A stretch of DNA of 64,000 nt. Source: Nonomuraea guangzhouensis. GTDB taxonomy: Bacteria; Actinomycetota; Actinomycetes; Streptosporangiales; Streptosporangiaceae. Below the pieces are notes generated by a model. It was not told the DNA's origin. It worked only from the letters and a program-made list of their open reading frames with translations, and made no database searches. This document shows positions 15,695-25,374 of this stretch, in pieces (positions within the stretch are counted from its first letter, which is position 1; every line of letters starts with the position of its first letter). Made by a program: the position numbers and the translations under genes. The stretch is taken from assembly GCF_019396345.1 (NCBI RefSeq), contig NZ_JAHKRM010000036.1, forward strand, positions 62,001 to 126,000. The letters are read 5' to 3'.

Positions 15695-18600
15695 ATGCAC
15701 AACCACCTCAGCCGCACGCTCGAGCGGCTCGACCGCGTGCGGCGAGACCGGATCCTGCCCCGGATTCACACCCGGTCGGCAGGCGTCGAGGTCGAGGCAT
15801 GGACCGTCGCGGACGACGGGGAGCCGGTGAGCGCCCGGCACGCCCTCGGGCTCGCCGGCGACCCCGGCCGTACGGCGCCCGGCTACCGCCCCTTCCCGCT
15901 GGGCGCCGCCTGGGGACAGGCCTGGGCCACGACCTGGTTCCGGATCCGCGGCACGGCCGGGCAGCAGGACGGTCCCCTCGACCTTGTCCTCGACCTGGGC
16001 TGGTTCGACCACTCCGTGGGCGGCCACTGCGAGGGCCTGGTCTTCACCCCGGACGGCACCATCGTCAAAGGCCTGCACCCCCGGCAGTCCGCGATCCGGT
16101 TACGGGGCGACGGAGCCGTTCCCGGGCTGCTCGATGCCGACGGCGCTTTCCTGCTCTACGTCGAGGCGGCGGCGAATCCGCTGCTGCTCGGGTTGCCGCC
16201 GTTCGTCGTCACCGATCACGGTGAGAAGGGGGCGGAGGAGCCGTTCGAGCAGTTCAGGCTGCGCCGCGCGGAGATCGCCGCGTTCTCGCCGGAGATCCAC
16301 GCCCTGGCCTGCGACCTGGACGTCGCCGGCGGGCTGGCCGCCGAGCTGAGCGCGGACGAGCCGCGGCACTGGCGGCTGCTGCGCGCGATAGAGGAGGCCC
16401 TGGACGTCTACGACGAGGCGGACGCCGAGGCCGGCGCCCGGCGGGCGCGGGCGATCCTGGCTCCCGTCCTGGCCGCGCCCGCGCACGCCAGCGCCCACCG
16501 GATCACCGCCGTCGGGCACGCGCACATGGACACGGCGTGGCTGTGGCCGCTGCGCGAGACGGTACGCAAGCTCGCCCGTACGGTCTCCAACGCGCTCGCC
16601 CTGCTCGACGCCGACCCCGAGCTGGTGTACACGATGTCGGCGGCCCAGCACTTCAGCTGGCTCGAAGAGCACTACCCGGAGCTGTTCGACCGGGTGCGGC
16701 AGCACGTCGAGCAGGGCCGGTTCGTACCGGTCGGCGGCATGTGGGTCGAGGCGGACGGCGTCATCCCCACCGGCGAATCGATGGTGCGCCAGCTGACCTA
16801 CGGCAAGCGCTACTTCATCAGCCGATTCGGCCGCGAACCACGGGAGATGTGGCTGCCCGACTCGTTCGGCTACTCGGGCGCCCTGCCGCAGCTGGCCCGC
16901 CGGGCCGGGTCCCGCTGGTTCCTGACCCAGAAGATCTCCTGGAACGACACCACGGTCTTCCCGCACCACACCTTCTGGTGGGAGGGCATCGACGGCACCC
17001 GGATCTTCACCCACTTCCCGCCCGCGGAGACGTACGCCGCCGAGGTGACCGCCCGCGAGCTCCGTCACGCGGTCACCACCTTCAAGGACAAGGCGATCGC
17101 CTCCCATTCGCTGCTGCCCTACGGGTACGGCGACGGAGGCGGCGGACCCACCAGGGAGATGGCCGAGCGGCTGCACCGCTTCGCCGACCTGGAAGGCGCC
17201 CCACGGGTGACCTCCAGGTCGCCGGCGGAGTTCTTCCAGGAGGCCGAGGCCGAGCTGCGGGACGCCGGATCCCTGGAGCCGGTCTACCGTGGCGAGCTCT
17301 ATCTGGAGCTGCACCGGGGCACCCTGACCTCGCAGACGGCCATGAAACAGGGCAACCGGCGCTGCGAGTCGCTGCTGCGCGCGGCCGAATATCTCAGCGC
17401 GGCGGCGAGCGCGCTGCGCGACTCGCCCTACCCGCACGCGGACCTCGACGAGATCTGGCGCACCGTGCTGCTGCACCAGTTCCACGACATCCTCCCCGGA
17501 ACCTCGATCGCCTGGGTGCACCGCGAGGCCCGCGACACCTACCGGGCGCTCGAGGAACGGCTGCACGATCTGATCAAGCAGGCCACGGCGGCACTGCGCG
17601 CCGACCTGGCCGTGACGGAACCGGGTGCGGCCGCCGTCGAGGTCACCGACGGCGAGGACGGCGGCACCGTACTGGATGACGGTCTGCTGCGGGTCGTGGT
17701 GGACGGCGGCGGCCACGTCGTCTCCCTCCTCGACCAGCGCAGCGGCCGGGAGGTCGTCCCGCCCGGACGGCGACTCAACGAGCTGCAGCTCTTCCGCGAC
17801 GAGCCGGTGCGCTGGGACGCCTGGGACGTGGACCGGCACGTACTGCGCCACCCCCAGGTGCTCGACGAGGTCACCAGCCGGAAAGTGATCCACGACGGGC
17901 CCGACGCCGGCGTGGAGGTGGTCCGGCGGACCGGCGCGTCCACGATCACGCTGACCATGTGGTTGCGGGCCGGCACCGGGCGGTTCGAGACCGCGTGCAC
18001 CGTCGACTGGCAGGAGCGCGAACGCCTGCTCAAGGTGGCCATCCCGGCGCGGGTCAGCGCGCGGACCGCGCGGTTCGAGACCCAGTACGGGTACGTCGAA
18101 CGCCCGCTGCTGTCGAACACCGCCTCCGAGGAGGCGATGTTCGAGGCCGCGATGCACCGCTACGTGCAGGTGGCCGACGGCGACTACGGCCTCGCGATCG
18201 TCAACGACACGATGTACGGAGCCGACGCCCGCGCCGACGGCGACTCCACCGTCGTCCGGCTGTCCCTGCTGCGGAGCGCGCGCTTCCCCGACCCCCACGC
18301 CGACCAGGGCACCCATGTCTTCCGCTGGGCGGTGCTGCCCGGTGCGGACGTGCCCGCCGCAGTCGAGGCCGCCTACGCGTTCAACGCGCCCGACATCGCC
18401 CTGCTGCCGCCGTTGGTCCGCCTGGAGCTCCTGTCCGGGCACGCGCTCATCGACTGGGTGAAGCAGGCCGACGACGGCTCCGGAGACCTCATCGTCCGTG
18501 TGTACGAGACCCAGGGAGGAAGGGCGAGCGCGCGGATGCACTGCCACGAGGAACTCGGCGCGGAAGCCGTCCTGTGGGAGACCGACCTGCTCGAACGGGA

Positions 18601-18742
18601 GCTCACCGGCGAGGAGGACCTTCCCCTGGCTGTGGGGCCGACACGTCGTTCCGTGAGCGACGTCCGTCTGGATCTGGGCCCTTTCCAGGTGGCGACCCTG
18701 CGGATCGCCGCCCAAGCATCCCCCAAGGAGGACATCAAATGA
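15695..18742 (+). CDS. GH38 alpha-mannosidase
   Basis: About 1015 residues, the usual size for bacterial class II alpha-mannosidases. An N-terminal domain (to about residue 260) is followed by the barrel opening 'GHAHMDTAWLWPLRET' (metal-binding His275 and Asp277). The nucleophile is Asp389 in 'LPDSFGYSGALPQL'. The 'YGYGDGGGGPT' loop and 'LHQFHDILPG' helix are also family marks, and C-terminal beta-sandwiches follow. There is no signal peptide, so it trims alpha-mannosyl residues of imported glycans inside the cell. It is the first gene of the operon, with GGAGAGG before the ATG, and its TGA overlaps the ATG of the binding-protein gene (ATGA). Confidence 0.93.
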   Translation: MHNHLSRTLERLDRVRRDRILPRIHTRSAGVEVEAWTVADDGEPVSARHALGLAGDPGRTAPGYRPFPLGAAWGQAWATTWFRIRGTAGQQDGPLDLVLDLGWFDHSVGGHCEGLVFTPDGTIVKGLHPRQSAIRLRGDGAVPGLLDADGAFLLYVEAAANPLLLGLPPFVVTDHGEKGAEEPFEQFRLRRAEIAAFSPEIHALACDLDVAGGLAAELSADEPRHWRLLRAIEEALDVYDEADAEAGARRARAILAPVLAAPAHASAHRITAVGHAHMDTAWLWPLRETVRKLARTVSNALALLDADPELVYTMSAAQHFSWLEEHYPELFDRVRQHVEQGRFVPVGGMWVEADGVIPTGESMVRQLTYGKRYFISRFGREPREMWLPDSFGYSGALPQLARRAGSRWFLTQKISWNDTTVFPHHTFWWEGIDGTRIFTHFPPAETYAAEVTARELRHAVTTFKDKAIASHSLLPYGYGDGGGGPTREMAERLHRFADLEGAPRVTSRSPAEFFQEAEAELRDAGSLEPVYRGELYLELHRGTLTSQTAMKQGNRRCESLLRAAEYLSAAASALRDSPYPHADLDEIWRTVLLHQFHDILPGTSIAWVHREARDTYRALEERLHDLIKQATAALRADLAVTEPGAAAVEVTDGEDGGTVLDDGLLRVVVDGGGHVVSLLDQRSGREVVPPGRRLNELQLFRDEPVRWDAWDVDRHVLRHPQVLDEVTSRKVIHDGPDAGVEVVRRTGASTITLTMWLRAGTGRFETACTVDWQERERLLKVAIPARVSARTARFETQYGYVERPLLSNTASEEAMFEAAMHRYVQVADGDYGLAIVNDTMYGADARADGDSTVVRLSLLRSARFPDPHADQGTHVFRWAVLPGADVPAAVEAAYAFNAPDIALLPPLVRLELLSGHALIDWVKQADDGSGDLIVRVYETQGGRASARMHCHEELGAEAVLWETDLLERELTGEEDLPLAVGPTRRSVSDVRLDLGPFQVATLRIAAQASPKEDIK

Positions 18743-20019
18743 AAAAATGGACCGGTGTCGCGGCACTCGCCCTGGGATCGCTACTGCTGTCCGGGTGCGG
18801 CGGCGGCGACCCGTCGCCGCAGGCCTCTGGCGGGGCGCTGTCGGGCACGATCAAGTTCCAGACCTGGAACCTGAAGAACGACAAGTTCACGCCCTACTTC
18901 ACCGAGCTGATCGCGGCTTTCGAGAAGGAACACGCCGGCACGAAGATCACCTGGGTGGACCAGCCCGCCGAGGGCTACCAGGACAAGCTGTCGGCCGACG
19001 CCGCGGCGGGGGCGCTGCCCGACGTCGTGGACATGGGCCCCGAGGCCGCCTACACCCTGGCCCAGGCCGGGGTCCTGCTCGACCTCAGCAAGGCCGACCC
19101 CCAGGCCAAGAGCCTGTACCTGGACAAGGCGTGGGAGGCGATGACCTTCAGCGGGCTCGGCGGCGGAACCTACGGCTACCCGTGGTACCTGAACACCGGG
19201 CCGTCGTTCTTCAACACGGCGCTGTTCAAGAAGTGCGGTCTGGACCCGGCCAAGCTGCCCGCCACCTATGACGATCTCTTCAGCCAGGCCGAGACCATGG
19301 CCAAGAAGTGCTCGGACGTGTCGATGATCGCCCGGATGCCGGTCATCGAGATGTTCGGTGAGGCCGGCGTGCCCCTCATGGACGCCACGGGCAAGAAGTT
19401 CACCTACAACGACCCCAAGGGCGTGGAGCTGGTCGAGCGCTTCAGGAAGCTGTACGCCGGCAAGGGCCTGACCCAGGAGTCGCTGAACAACCTCCAGACC
19501 AAGGAGGTGGAGGAGTTCAAGGCCGGCCGGCTGGCGTACCTGTCGGGCAGCTCCTACACCCTCAACGACCTGAAGGAGACCGCGCCCGACATCTACAAGG
19601 TGCTCGGAATCGGGCCGCGGATCAGCACCGCCGCCCCCAACATGTACATCGAGTCGCTCGTCGTGAACGCCACCGGCAAGAACCAGCCGCTGGCCACGGC
19701 CTTCGCCAAATACGTGACCAACCCCGCCAACCAGCTCGCCTTCGCCAAGAAGGCCTCGGTGTTCCCCTCGTCGGCCGGGTCCATGGACGACGAGTACTTC
19801 ACCAAGGACGACGGCGACCCCGCCACGAAGACGCGGCTGGAGAGCGCCGCCCAGGTCAAGAAGGCGGTCGTGTGGTGGCCCCCGGCCTTCTCCGGCTCGG
19901 CCGACGCCGACACGCTCCGCGAGCAGATCGCCCAGGCCCTGCTCGGTAAGAAGACCGTGCAGCAGGCGCTGGACGAGTCGGTCAAGTACTCCAACGACCG
20001 GCTGGCCTCACACGGATGA
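18739..20019 (+). CDS. Carbohydrate-binding lipoprotein of second CUT1 importer
   Basis: About 426 residues. The frame extends far upstream, but the ATG at 18739 gives a clean lipoprotein signal (MKKW..., LLSGC with Cys20), overlaps the GH38 stop and has AAGGAGG just upstream. The mature region is a family 1 binding protein ('VDMGPEAAYTLAQAGVLLDLS', 'YPWYLNTGPSFFNTALF' regions). By position between GH38 and GH85 genes it probably binds N-glycan oligosaccharides released outside by the endoglycosidase (inference). It is coupled to both permease genes downstream. Confidence 0.92.
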   Translation: MKKWTGVAALALGSLLLSGCGGGDPSPQASGGALSGTIKFQTWNLKNDKFTPYFTELIAAFEKEHAGTKITWVDQPAEGYQDKLSADAAAGALPDVVDMGPEAAYTLAQAGVLLDLSKADPQAKSLYLDKAWEAMTFSGLGGGTYGYPWYLNTGPSFFNTALFKKCGLDPAKLPATYDDLFSQAETMAKKCSDVSMIARMPVIEMFGEAGVPLMDATGKKFTYNDPKGVELVERFRKLYAGKGLTQESLNNLQTKEVEEFKAGRLAYLSGSSYTLNDLKETAPDIYKVLGIGPRISTAAPNMYIESLVVNATGKNQPLATAFAKYVTNPANQLAFAKKASVFPSSAGSMDDEYFTKDDGDPATKTRLESAAQVKKAVVWWPPAFSGSADADTLREQIAQALLGKKTVQQALDESVKYSNDRLASHG

Positions 20020-20912
20020 CCGACTCCACCCCGGCTACCCACAAGTGGCGCGTGACCCCCTGGTTGTTCCTGGTGCCGGGCCTGGCCGTCGTCGTGCTCC
20101 TGGTCCTCGTGCCGTTCCTGAACACGCTGCGGCTGGCGTTCACGGACTCCATGCTGCTGCGGCCCGGGGACTTCGTCGGGCTGGACAACTTCCGGCGGAT
20201 GTTCGCCGACGAGCGGTTCGGCACCGCGCTGCTGAACTCCAGCCTGTACGTGGTGTGCGTCGTGCCGTTCATGGTGGTGCTGCCCCTGGTCCTCGCCTCG
20301 CTGCTCAGCGGGGCGGGGCGGCTCATGGGGTTCTTCCGCACCACCATGTACCTGCCGGTGATCATGTCACCGGTGATCGTCGGCCTGATCTGGACGAACC
20401 TGCTCGACAAACGCGGCCTGGTGAACGAGCTGCTCGGCACGCTCAAGCTCGTCGCCCAGCCGGTGCCGTTCCTCACCGACCGCTGGCTGCTGCTGTTCAG
20501 CGCGATGTTCGTCACCGTGTGGACGGGCCTGGGCTACTACATGGTCATCTACCTGGCCGCGCTGGCGAACATCGACCCGAGCCTGTACGACGCGGCGGCG
20601 ATGGACGGCGCCGGCCCGGTGCGCACGTTCCTGAACGTCACCGTTCCGGGCGTGCGCTCGACGATGGCGCTCATCGGCGTCCTGTCCTCCGTGGCGGCCT
20701 TCCGGGTCTTCGGCGAGATCTACGTGCTCACGGACGGCACCGGAGGGGTGGGCGGCGGCGATCTCACGATGACCATGCTCATCCAGCGTGAGGGCACCGG
20801 CCTGCAGGCGCGTACCGGATACGCGGGCGCGATCAGCCTGGTCATGTCCGTCATCCTCGGCGCGCTGCTGATCGCGCAACTCGTCATGCAACGCAAGCAG
20901 AGGTCCTTCTGA
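20016..20912 (+). CDS. Carbohydrate ABC transporter permease, MalF type
   Basis: About 298 residues with six membrane helices. The start overlaps the binding-protein stop (ATGA). The EAA loop is 'SLYDAAAMDGAGPVRTFLNVTVPG'. It forms a heterodimer with the next gene product, and again no ATPase gene accompanies the pair. It belongs to the same LacI-controlled operon as the GH38, GH5, GH3 and GH85 genes. Confidence 0.93.
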   Translation: MTDSTPATHKWRVTPWLFLVPGLAVVVLLVLVPFLNTLRLAFTDSMLLRPGDFVGLDNFRRMFADERFGTALLNSSLYVVCVVPFMVVLPLVLASLLSGAGRLMGFFRTTMYLPVIMSPVIVGLIWTNLLDKRGLVNELLGTLKLVAQPVPFLTDRWLLLFSAMFVTVWTGLGYYMVIYLAALANIDPSLYDAAAMDGAGPVRTFLNVTVPGVRSTMALIGVLSSVAAFRVFGEIYVLTDGTGGVGGGDLTMTMLIQREGTGLQARTGYAGAISLVMSVILGALLIAQLVMQRKQRSF

Positions 20913-21748
20913 TGTCCACCCGACGTCGCTTCTCGCCGGGGTCGGCCGTGCGCTACCTGATCCTGGTCCTGATGGTCGTGCTGCTGGCCGGCCCCCTGCT
21001 CTGGCAGCTCTCGCTGTCGCTCAAGGGCGCCGGCGACGCGCTGTACACGCGGCCGCCCGAGCTGATCCCCGGCCATCCCACGCTGGGCAACTTCTCGACG
21101 GTGCTCGATCGCATCCCGGTGCCGCACTACCTGCTCAACTCGCTGATCGTGGCCGCGATGGCCGTCGCCGGCAACGTGGTGGGCGCCACCTGCGCCGGTT
21201 ACGCGCTGGGCAGGCTGCGCTTCCGCGGTCGCGGGGTGGCGACCGGCATCTGCGTCGCGGCCCTGCTCGTCCCGGCCGAGACGGTCCTCATCTCCCAGTT
21301 CCTGCTGGTCAGGGCGGCCGGTCTGGCCAACACCCTGATCGGCGTCGTCCTGCCGACGATCGTGGCCGCGCTGAACGTGCTGCTCATGCGCAACGCGTTC
21401 CGCAACCTGCCCGCCGAGTTCGACGAGGCGGCCGTCATCGACGGCGCCAACGCCTGGCAGCGGTTCATCCGCGTCTCCGTCCCCCAGGTCAAGGGCATCA
21501 TCACCGTCGTGGCGATCTTCGCCTTCGTCGGCTCGTGGAACGACTTCCTGTGGCCCCTCATCGTCCTGTCCGACGAGGACAACTACACCCTCACCGTCGG
21601 ACTGAACCGTCTGCGCGGCACCTTCTACGACGATCCCCGCCTCATCGCGGCCGGGACGATCATCGCCTTGGTGCCCATCGTCACTTTCTTCGCCGTGTTG
21701 CAGCGCTACTTCTTCCGCGGGCTCGAAGCGGGAGGCTTGAAAGGGTGA
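20912..21748 (+). CDS. Carbohydrate ABC transporter permease, MalG type
   Basis: About 278 residues with six membrane helices. Its ATG shares one base with the preceding stop (TGATG). The EAA loop reads 'EFDEAAVIDGANAWQRFIRVSVP', and the tail 'GLEAGGLKG' is typical of MalG partners. It completes the membrane part of the second CUT1 importer. The gene ends one base before the GH5 start. Confidence 0.93.
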   Translation: MSTRRRFSPGSAVRYLILVLMVVLLAGPLLWQLSLSLKGAGDALYTRPPELIPGHPTLGNFSTVLDRIPVPHYLLNSLIVAAMAVAGNVVGATCAGYALGRLRFRGRGVATGICVAALLVPAETVLISQFLLVRAAGLANTLIGVVLPTIVAALNVLLMRNAFRNLPAEFDEAAVIDGANAWQRFIRVSVPQVKGIITVVAIFAFVGSWNDFLWPLIVLSDEDNYTLTVGLNRLRGTFYDDPRLIAAGTIIALVPIVTFFAVLQRYFFRGLEAGGLKG

Positions 21749-21749
21749 A

Positions 21750-23051
21750 ATGCTGAGATTCGGGGTCAACTACACGCCCTCCCGGGACTGGTTCTACTCC
21801 TGGCTGGATCCGGACCGGGCGGTCACCCGGCGCGACATGAAGGCCCTGGCCGGGCTCGGCCTGGACCACGTCCGCGTCATGCCGCTGTGGCCCGTCCTGC
21901 AGCCGAACCGGACGCTGATCCGCCGCCGCGCCCTCGACGACGTGCGGCACGTCGTGGAGATCGCCGGCGAGGCCGGTCTCGACGCCAGCGTCGACGTCCT
22001 GCAGGGACACCTGTCGGGCTTCGACTTCGTGCCGGCCTGGCTGACGGACTGGCACCGGCGCAGCATGTTCACCGACCCCGACGCGATCGCCGCGCAGGCC
22101 CACCTGGTCGAGGCCCTCGACGAGCACCTGCACGACCTGCCCAACTTCCTCGGCCTGACCCTGGGCAACGAGGTCAACCAGTTCACCTCCGCCCTGCACC
22201 CGAGCCCGATGCCGGCCACCGCCGAGCAGGTCACGGCCTGGCTCCGGGCACTGCACGGCGAGGGTCCGCGCGACCGGCGCCACTTCCGGCTCAACGCCGA
22301 ATACGACGCCGTCTGGTACGCCGACGGTCACGCCTTCACCCCCGCGCACTCCGCCCGGCACGGCCAGATGAGCGTGATCCACTCGTGGATCTTCAACGGC
22401 ACGGCTCAGGGGTACGGGGCGATGTCACACGAGAGCGTCAGCCACGCCGCGTACCTCATCGAACTGTCGCGCGCCTTCGCCCTCGACCCGGCCCGCCCGG
22501 TGTGGCTGCAGGAGGTCGGCGCGCCGCTCAACCACCTCACCGAGGACCAGGCGCCGGACTTCTGCGAGGGCACCGTGCGGGCCGCGGCCGACAGCGACGC
22601 CCTGTGGGGCGTCACGTGGTGGTGCTCGCACGACGTGGAACGCGGGCTGGCCGACTTCCCCGACCTGGAGTACAGCCTGGGCCTGATCGGCGCCGACGCC
22701 ACCGTCAAGCCGATCGGCAGGCGCTTCGCCGAACTGGCCGCCGAACTGCGGCACCGGCCGCGTCCGTCCCCACGGCGGGAGGCGGTCGTCGTCCCGGTCG
22801 ACGCCGAGGACGTCCCCGTGTCCCGGGCGGAGCTCTCTCCCGGTGGCGGGGTGTTCGAGACCTGGATGAGCCGTGCCCGCGCCGGAGCCCGGCCCGCTGT
22901 AGTCACCGCCACGGTCGCGGGCGACCCGTCGGCGCTGCGTGCCCGCGGCATCGAACGGCTCGTCCACGCCGAGCCGACGGGTCGCACCTTCTACAGCTCG
23001 GTCGCCGATGCCGAGGTGCTCGAGCGGATGGCCGCGCATGCCGAACGTTGA
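21750..23051 (+). CDS. GH5-family glycosidase, probably subfamily 18-like beta-mannosidase
   Basis: About 433 residues. It opens 'MLRFGVNYTPSRDWF' and forms a TIM barrel ('DHVRVMPLWPVLQPNRTLI') with the clan A acid/base Asn140-Glu141 in 'TLGNEVNQF' and the nucleophile Glu255 in 'WLQEVGAP'. A small C-terminal domain follows from about residue 330. There is no signal peptide. From memory the opening and 'LGNEVNQF' resemble GH5 subfamily 18, whose characterised bifidobacterial member cleaves the Man-beta-1,4-GlcNAc left after endoglycosidase and alpha-mannosidase action. Its position between importer and GH85 fits exactly. The subfamily assignment needs an alignment; GH5 membership is secure. 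Confidence 0.82.
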   Translation: MLRFGVNYTPSRDWFYSWLDPDRAVTRRDMKALAGLGLDHVRVMPLWPVLQPNRTLIRRRALDDVRHVVEIAGEAGLDASVDVLQGHLSGFDFVPAWLTDWHRRSMFTDPDAIAAQAHLVEALDEHLHDLPNFLGLTLGNEVNQFTSALHPSPMPATAEQVTAWLRALHGEGPRDRRHFRLNAEYDAVWYADGHAFTPAHSARHGQMSVIHSWIFNGTAQGYGAMSHESVSHAAYLIELSRAFALDPARPVWLQEVGAPLNHLTEDQAPDFCEGTVRAAADSDALWGVTWWCSHDVERGLADFPDLEYSLGLIGADATVKPIGRRFAELAAELRHRPRPSPRREAVVVPVDAEDVPVSRAELSPGGGVFETWMSRARAGARPAVVTATVAGDPSALRARGIERLVHAEPTGRTFYSSVADAEVLERMAAHAER

Positions 23052-25374
23052 GCCCGGCAGCGGCAGCGGTGGTGGTGAGCCGGGGATCGGCGTCGTGGAG
23101 CCGCTGCTCGCCGAGCTTTCCCTGCGGGAGAAGGTCGGTCAGCTCAACCAGCGCCTGTACGGCTGGCAGGCCGTCGAGCGGGCTCCTCGGGGCGGGTTCC
23201 GGCTCACCGACCTCGCGCGCGCCGAGCTCGACCGGTGGGGCGGGCTCGGTGCGCTGTACGGGGTCTTCCGCGCCGACGCCTGGTCGGGCCGCTCGTGGGC
23301 CGACGGGATCCGGCCGGAGGAACGGGCCGAGGTCGCCGCTCTCGTCCAGGACGAGGTGTCGCGGGCCGGTGGGCACCGCGTCGGGGTGCTGCTGTCCGAG
23401 GAGGCCCCGCACGGGCACCAGGCGCTGGGCGGGACGCTGCTGCCCACCAACCTCGCGGTGGCCGCGGGGTGGGATCCGGCGCTGCTGACCGAGGCCGCGG
23501 CCGCCGTCGCGGCCGAGCTCGCGGCCAGCGGGGTGCATCTGGCTCTGGTGTCCGCGCTCGACCTGCTGCGCGACCCCCGCTGGGGCCGGGCGGAGGAGTG
23601 CTTCGGCGAGGATCCGCTGCTGGCAGCCGAGCTCACCAGAGCGCTGGTGATCGGCATGCAGGGCGGCGATCGCGGCGCGGTGGGCGGCGGCGGAGTCGCG
23701 ATCGTGCTCAAGCACCTGGCCGCCCAAGGCGAGGCCGTCGGCGGGCGCAACGGCCAGTCCGCCGTCATCGGCCCCCGCGACCTGCGCGAGCTGCACCTCC
23801 CTGCTGTCCGGGCCGCTGTGGAGGCCGGGGCGCTGGGGTTCATGGCGGCGTACAACGACATCGACGGGGTGCCGTGCTGCGCCAACCGCGACCTGCTCAC
23901 CGGCTACCTGCGGGACGAATGCGGCTTCGACGGAATCGTCATGGCCGACGGCCTGGCCGTCGACCGGCTCACCGCGATGACGGGCGACCCGACGGCCGCC
24001 GCCGTGGCGGCGCTCGAGGCCGGCGTGGACCTGTCGCTCTGGGACGACTCCTTCGGCCTGCTGGAACAGGCCGCCACCGAGGACCCACGGGTGGCCGACC
24101 TGGTCGACGCCGCTTGCCGCCGGGTGCTCACACTCAAACAGCGGGTCGGCCTGCTCGCAATGGCCACCGCGCCCGCGAATGAGGCGCGGGAGCGGGGCAC
24201 GCTGATCCGCCGCGAAACGCTCGCCCTGGCCGGTCGCACCGCCGACGGCCTGTCACGTCGGCTGGCCCGGCAGTCGCTGGTGCTGCTCCACAACGACGGT
24301 GGGCTCCTGCCCCTGGACCGGCGGGCGCTGACCAAGGTGGTCCTCGCCGGTCCGAACGCCTGCGATGTCACCGCCCTGCTGGGCGACTACGTGCCGCCCT
24401 TGCCCGAGGGGTCGGCCGCCGGCCTGGACCTCGCCCTGCGGCAGGCGCTACCCGACGCCGAGGTGAGGTGCGTGTCCGGAGCGCCGACGGCGGCCGACCT
24501 GAGTGGCGCCGAGGTGAGGTGCGTGTCCGGCGTGCCGACGGCGGCCGATCTAAAAGGCGCCGACGTCGTGATCCTGGCACTCGGCGGGACGAGCCACCGC
24601 ACGTACGCGGAGGACTTCGCCGCCAACGGGGCGATCGCCGGCCCGGCGACCGTCGCGACCGCCGGTGAAGGCGTCGACCTGGCCGACCTCTCCCTACCCG
24701 GCGGCCAGGACGAGCTGGTCGAGGCGGTCCGCGCGCGGTCCCACTGCCCTGTGGTGGCCGTCGTCATCGCCGGCCGGCCGCATGTGCTCACCGAGGTGCT
24801 CGCCCACACCGACGCCCTGCTGTGGGCCGGCTACCCCGGCCCGCACGGAGGCCACGCGATCGTCGACGCGCTGCTCGGCGGCCACGAGCCGGTCGGCCGC
24901 CTGCCGTTCACCGCGCCACGCCATCCGGGGGCCGTGCCGGTGCGCCACAACGACCGGCACCCGGCAAACGGTGTCTACCAGGACGCGCCGGACCCGGTGC
25001 TCTTCCCCTTCGGCGCCGGCCTGCGCTACCGGCCCGTGCTGTTCGACCGCCTGACCGCATCGGCGTACGCGGCCACGGTGCGGGTGAGCGTCGAGGTCGT
25101 CAACCCCGCCGACGCCGCTGCCGAGGTCGTCGTGCCGCTGTTCGGGCACCGGTCCGGAGGGGTCGTGCTGCCTCGCGTACGCGAACTGCTGGCGTTCCGC
25201 AGGGTCACCGTCCCGCCGGGCGCCCGCACCACCGTCGTCTGGGACCTGCCTGCGGCGCGCTGCTTCGCCGAGGGCGCGGCGGACCGGGCCGTCACCGACC
25301 TGTACGTCGAAGACCTCCACGAAACCATCCGGCCGTCAGCGGCCGAGCTCATTCCCAACAGTGAGGAGTTGTGA
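23038..25374 (+). CDS. GH3-family beta-glycosidase
   Basis: About 778 residues. The ATG at 23038 overlaps the GH5 gene by 14 bp; the frame is open further upstream, but GH3 homology begins near 'PLLAELSLREKVGQL'. The (beta/alpha)8 domain carries 'KHLAAQGEAVGGRNGQ', 'MAAYNDIDGVP' and the nucleophile Asp304 in 'GIVMADGLAVDRL'. The alpha/beta sandwich domain has 'SLVLLHNDGGLLPL', and a fibronectin III-like domain closes the protein. The KH...GH...SH motif of NagZ-type hexosaminidases is absent, so a beta-glucosidase-, mannosidase- or xylosidase-like activity is more likely. There is no signal peptide. A 51-bp internal duplication lies in the sandwich domain. Confidence 0.88.
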   Translation: MPNVEPGSGSGGGEPGIGVVEPLLAELSLREKVGQLNQRLYGWQAVERAPRGGFRLTDLARAELDRWGGLGALYGVFRADAWSGRSWADGIRPEERAEVAALVQDEVSRAGGHRVGVLLSEEAPHGHQALGGTLLPTNLAVAAGWDPALLTEAAAAVAAELAASGVHLALVSALDLLRDPRWGRAEECFGEDPLLAAELTRALVIGMQGGDRGAVGGGGVAIVLKHLAAQGEAVGGRNGQSAVIGPRDLRELHLPAVRAAVEAGALGFMAAYNDIDGVPCCANRDLLTGYLRDECGFDGIVMADGLAVDRLTAMTGDPTAAAVAALEAGVDLSLWDDSFGLLEQAATEDPRVADLVDAACRRVLTLKQRVGLLAMATAPANEARERGTLIRRETLALAGRTADGLSRRLARQSLVLLHNDGGLLPLDRRALTKVVLAGPNACDVTALLGDYVPPLPEGSAAGLDLALRQALPDAEVRCVSGAPTAADLSGAEVRCVSGVPTAADLKGADVVILALGGTSHRTYAEDFAANGAIAGPATVATAGEGVDLADLSLPGGQDELVEAVRARSHCPVVAVVIAGRPHVLTEVLAHTDALLWAGYPGPHGGHAIVDALLGGHEPVGRLPFTAPRHPGAVPVRHNDRHPANGVYQDAPDPVLFPFGAGLRYRPVLFDRLTASAYAATVRVSVEVVNPADAAAEVVVPLFGHRSGGVVLPRVRELLAFRRVTVPPGARTTVVWDLPAARCFAEGAADRAVTDLYVEDLHETIRPSAAELIPNSEEL
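24457..24558 (+). repeat. In-frame 51-bp tandem duplication within GH3 gene
   Basis: Units 24457-24507 and 24508-24558 encode AEVRCVSGAPTAADLSG and AEVRCVSGVPTAADLKG. The first two thirds are nearly identical and the last bases differ, so the duplication is not brand new. It lengthens a loop in the second domain by 17 residues. Confidence 0.93.

Noticed and set aside
16100..18766. 888-codon open frame antisense to GH38
   Set aside because: It mirrors codon bias of the GH38 gene, has no recognisable domain, and the sense strand encodes a complete family member with catalytic motifs.
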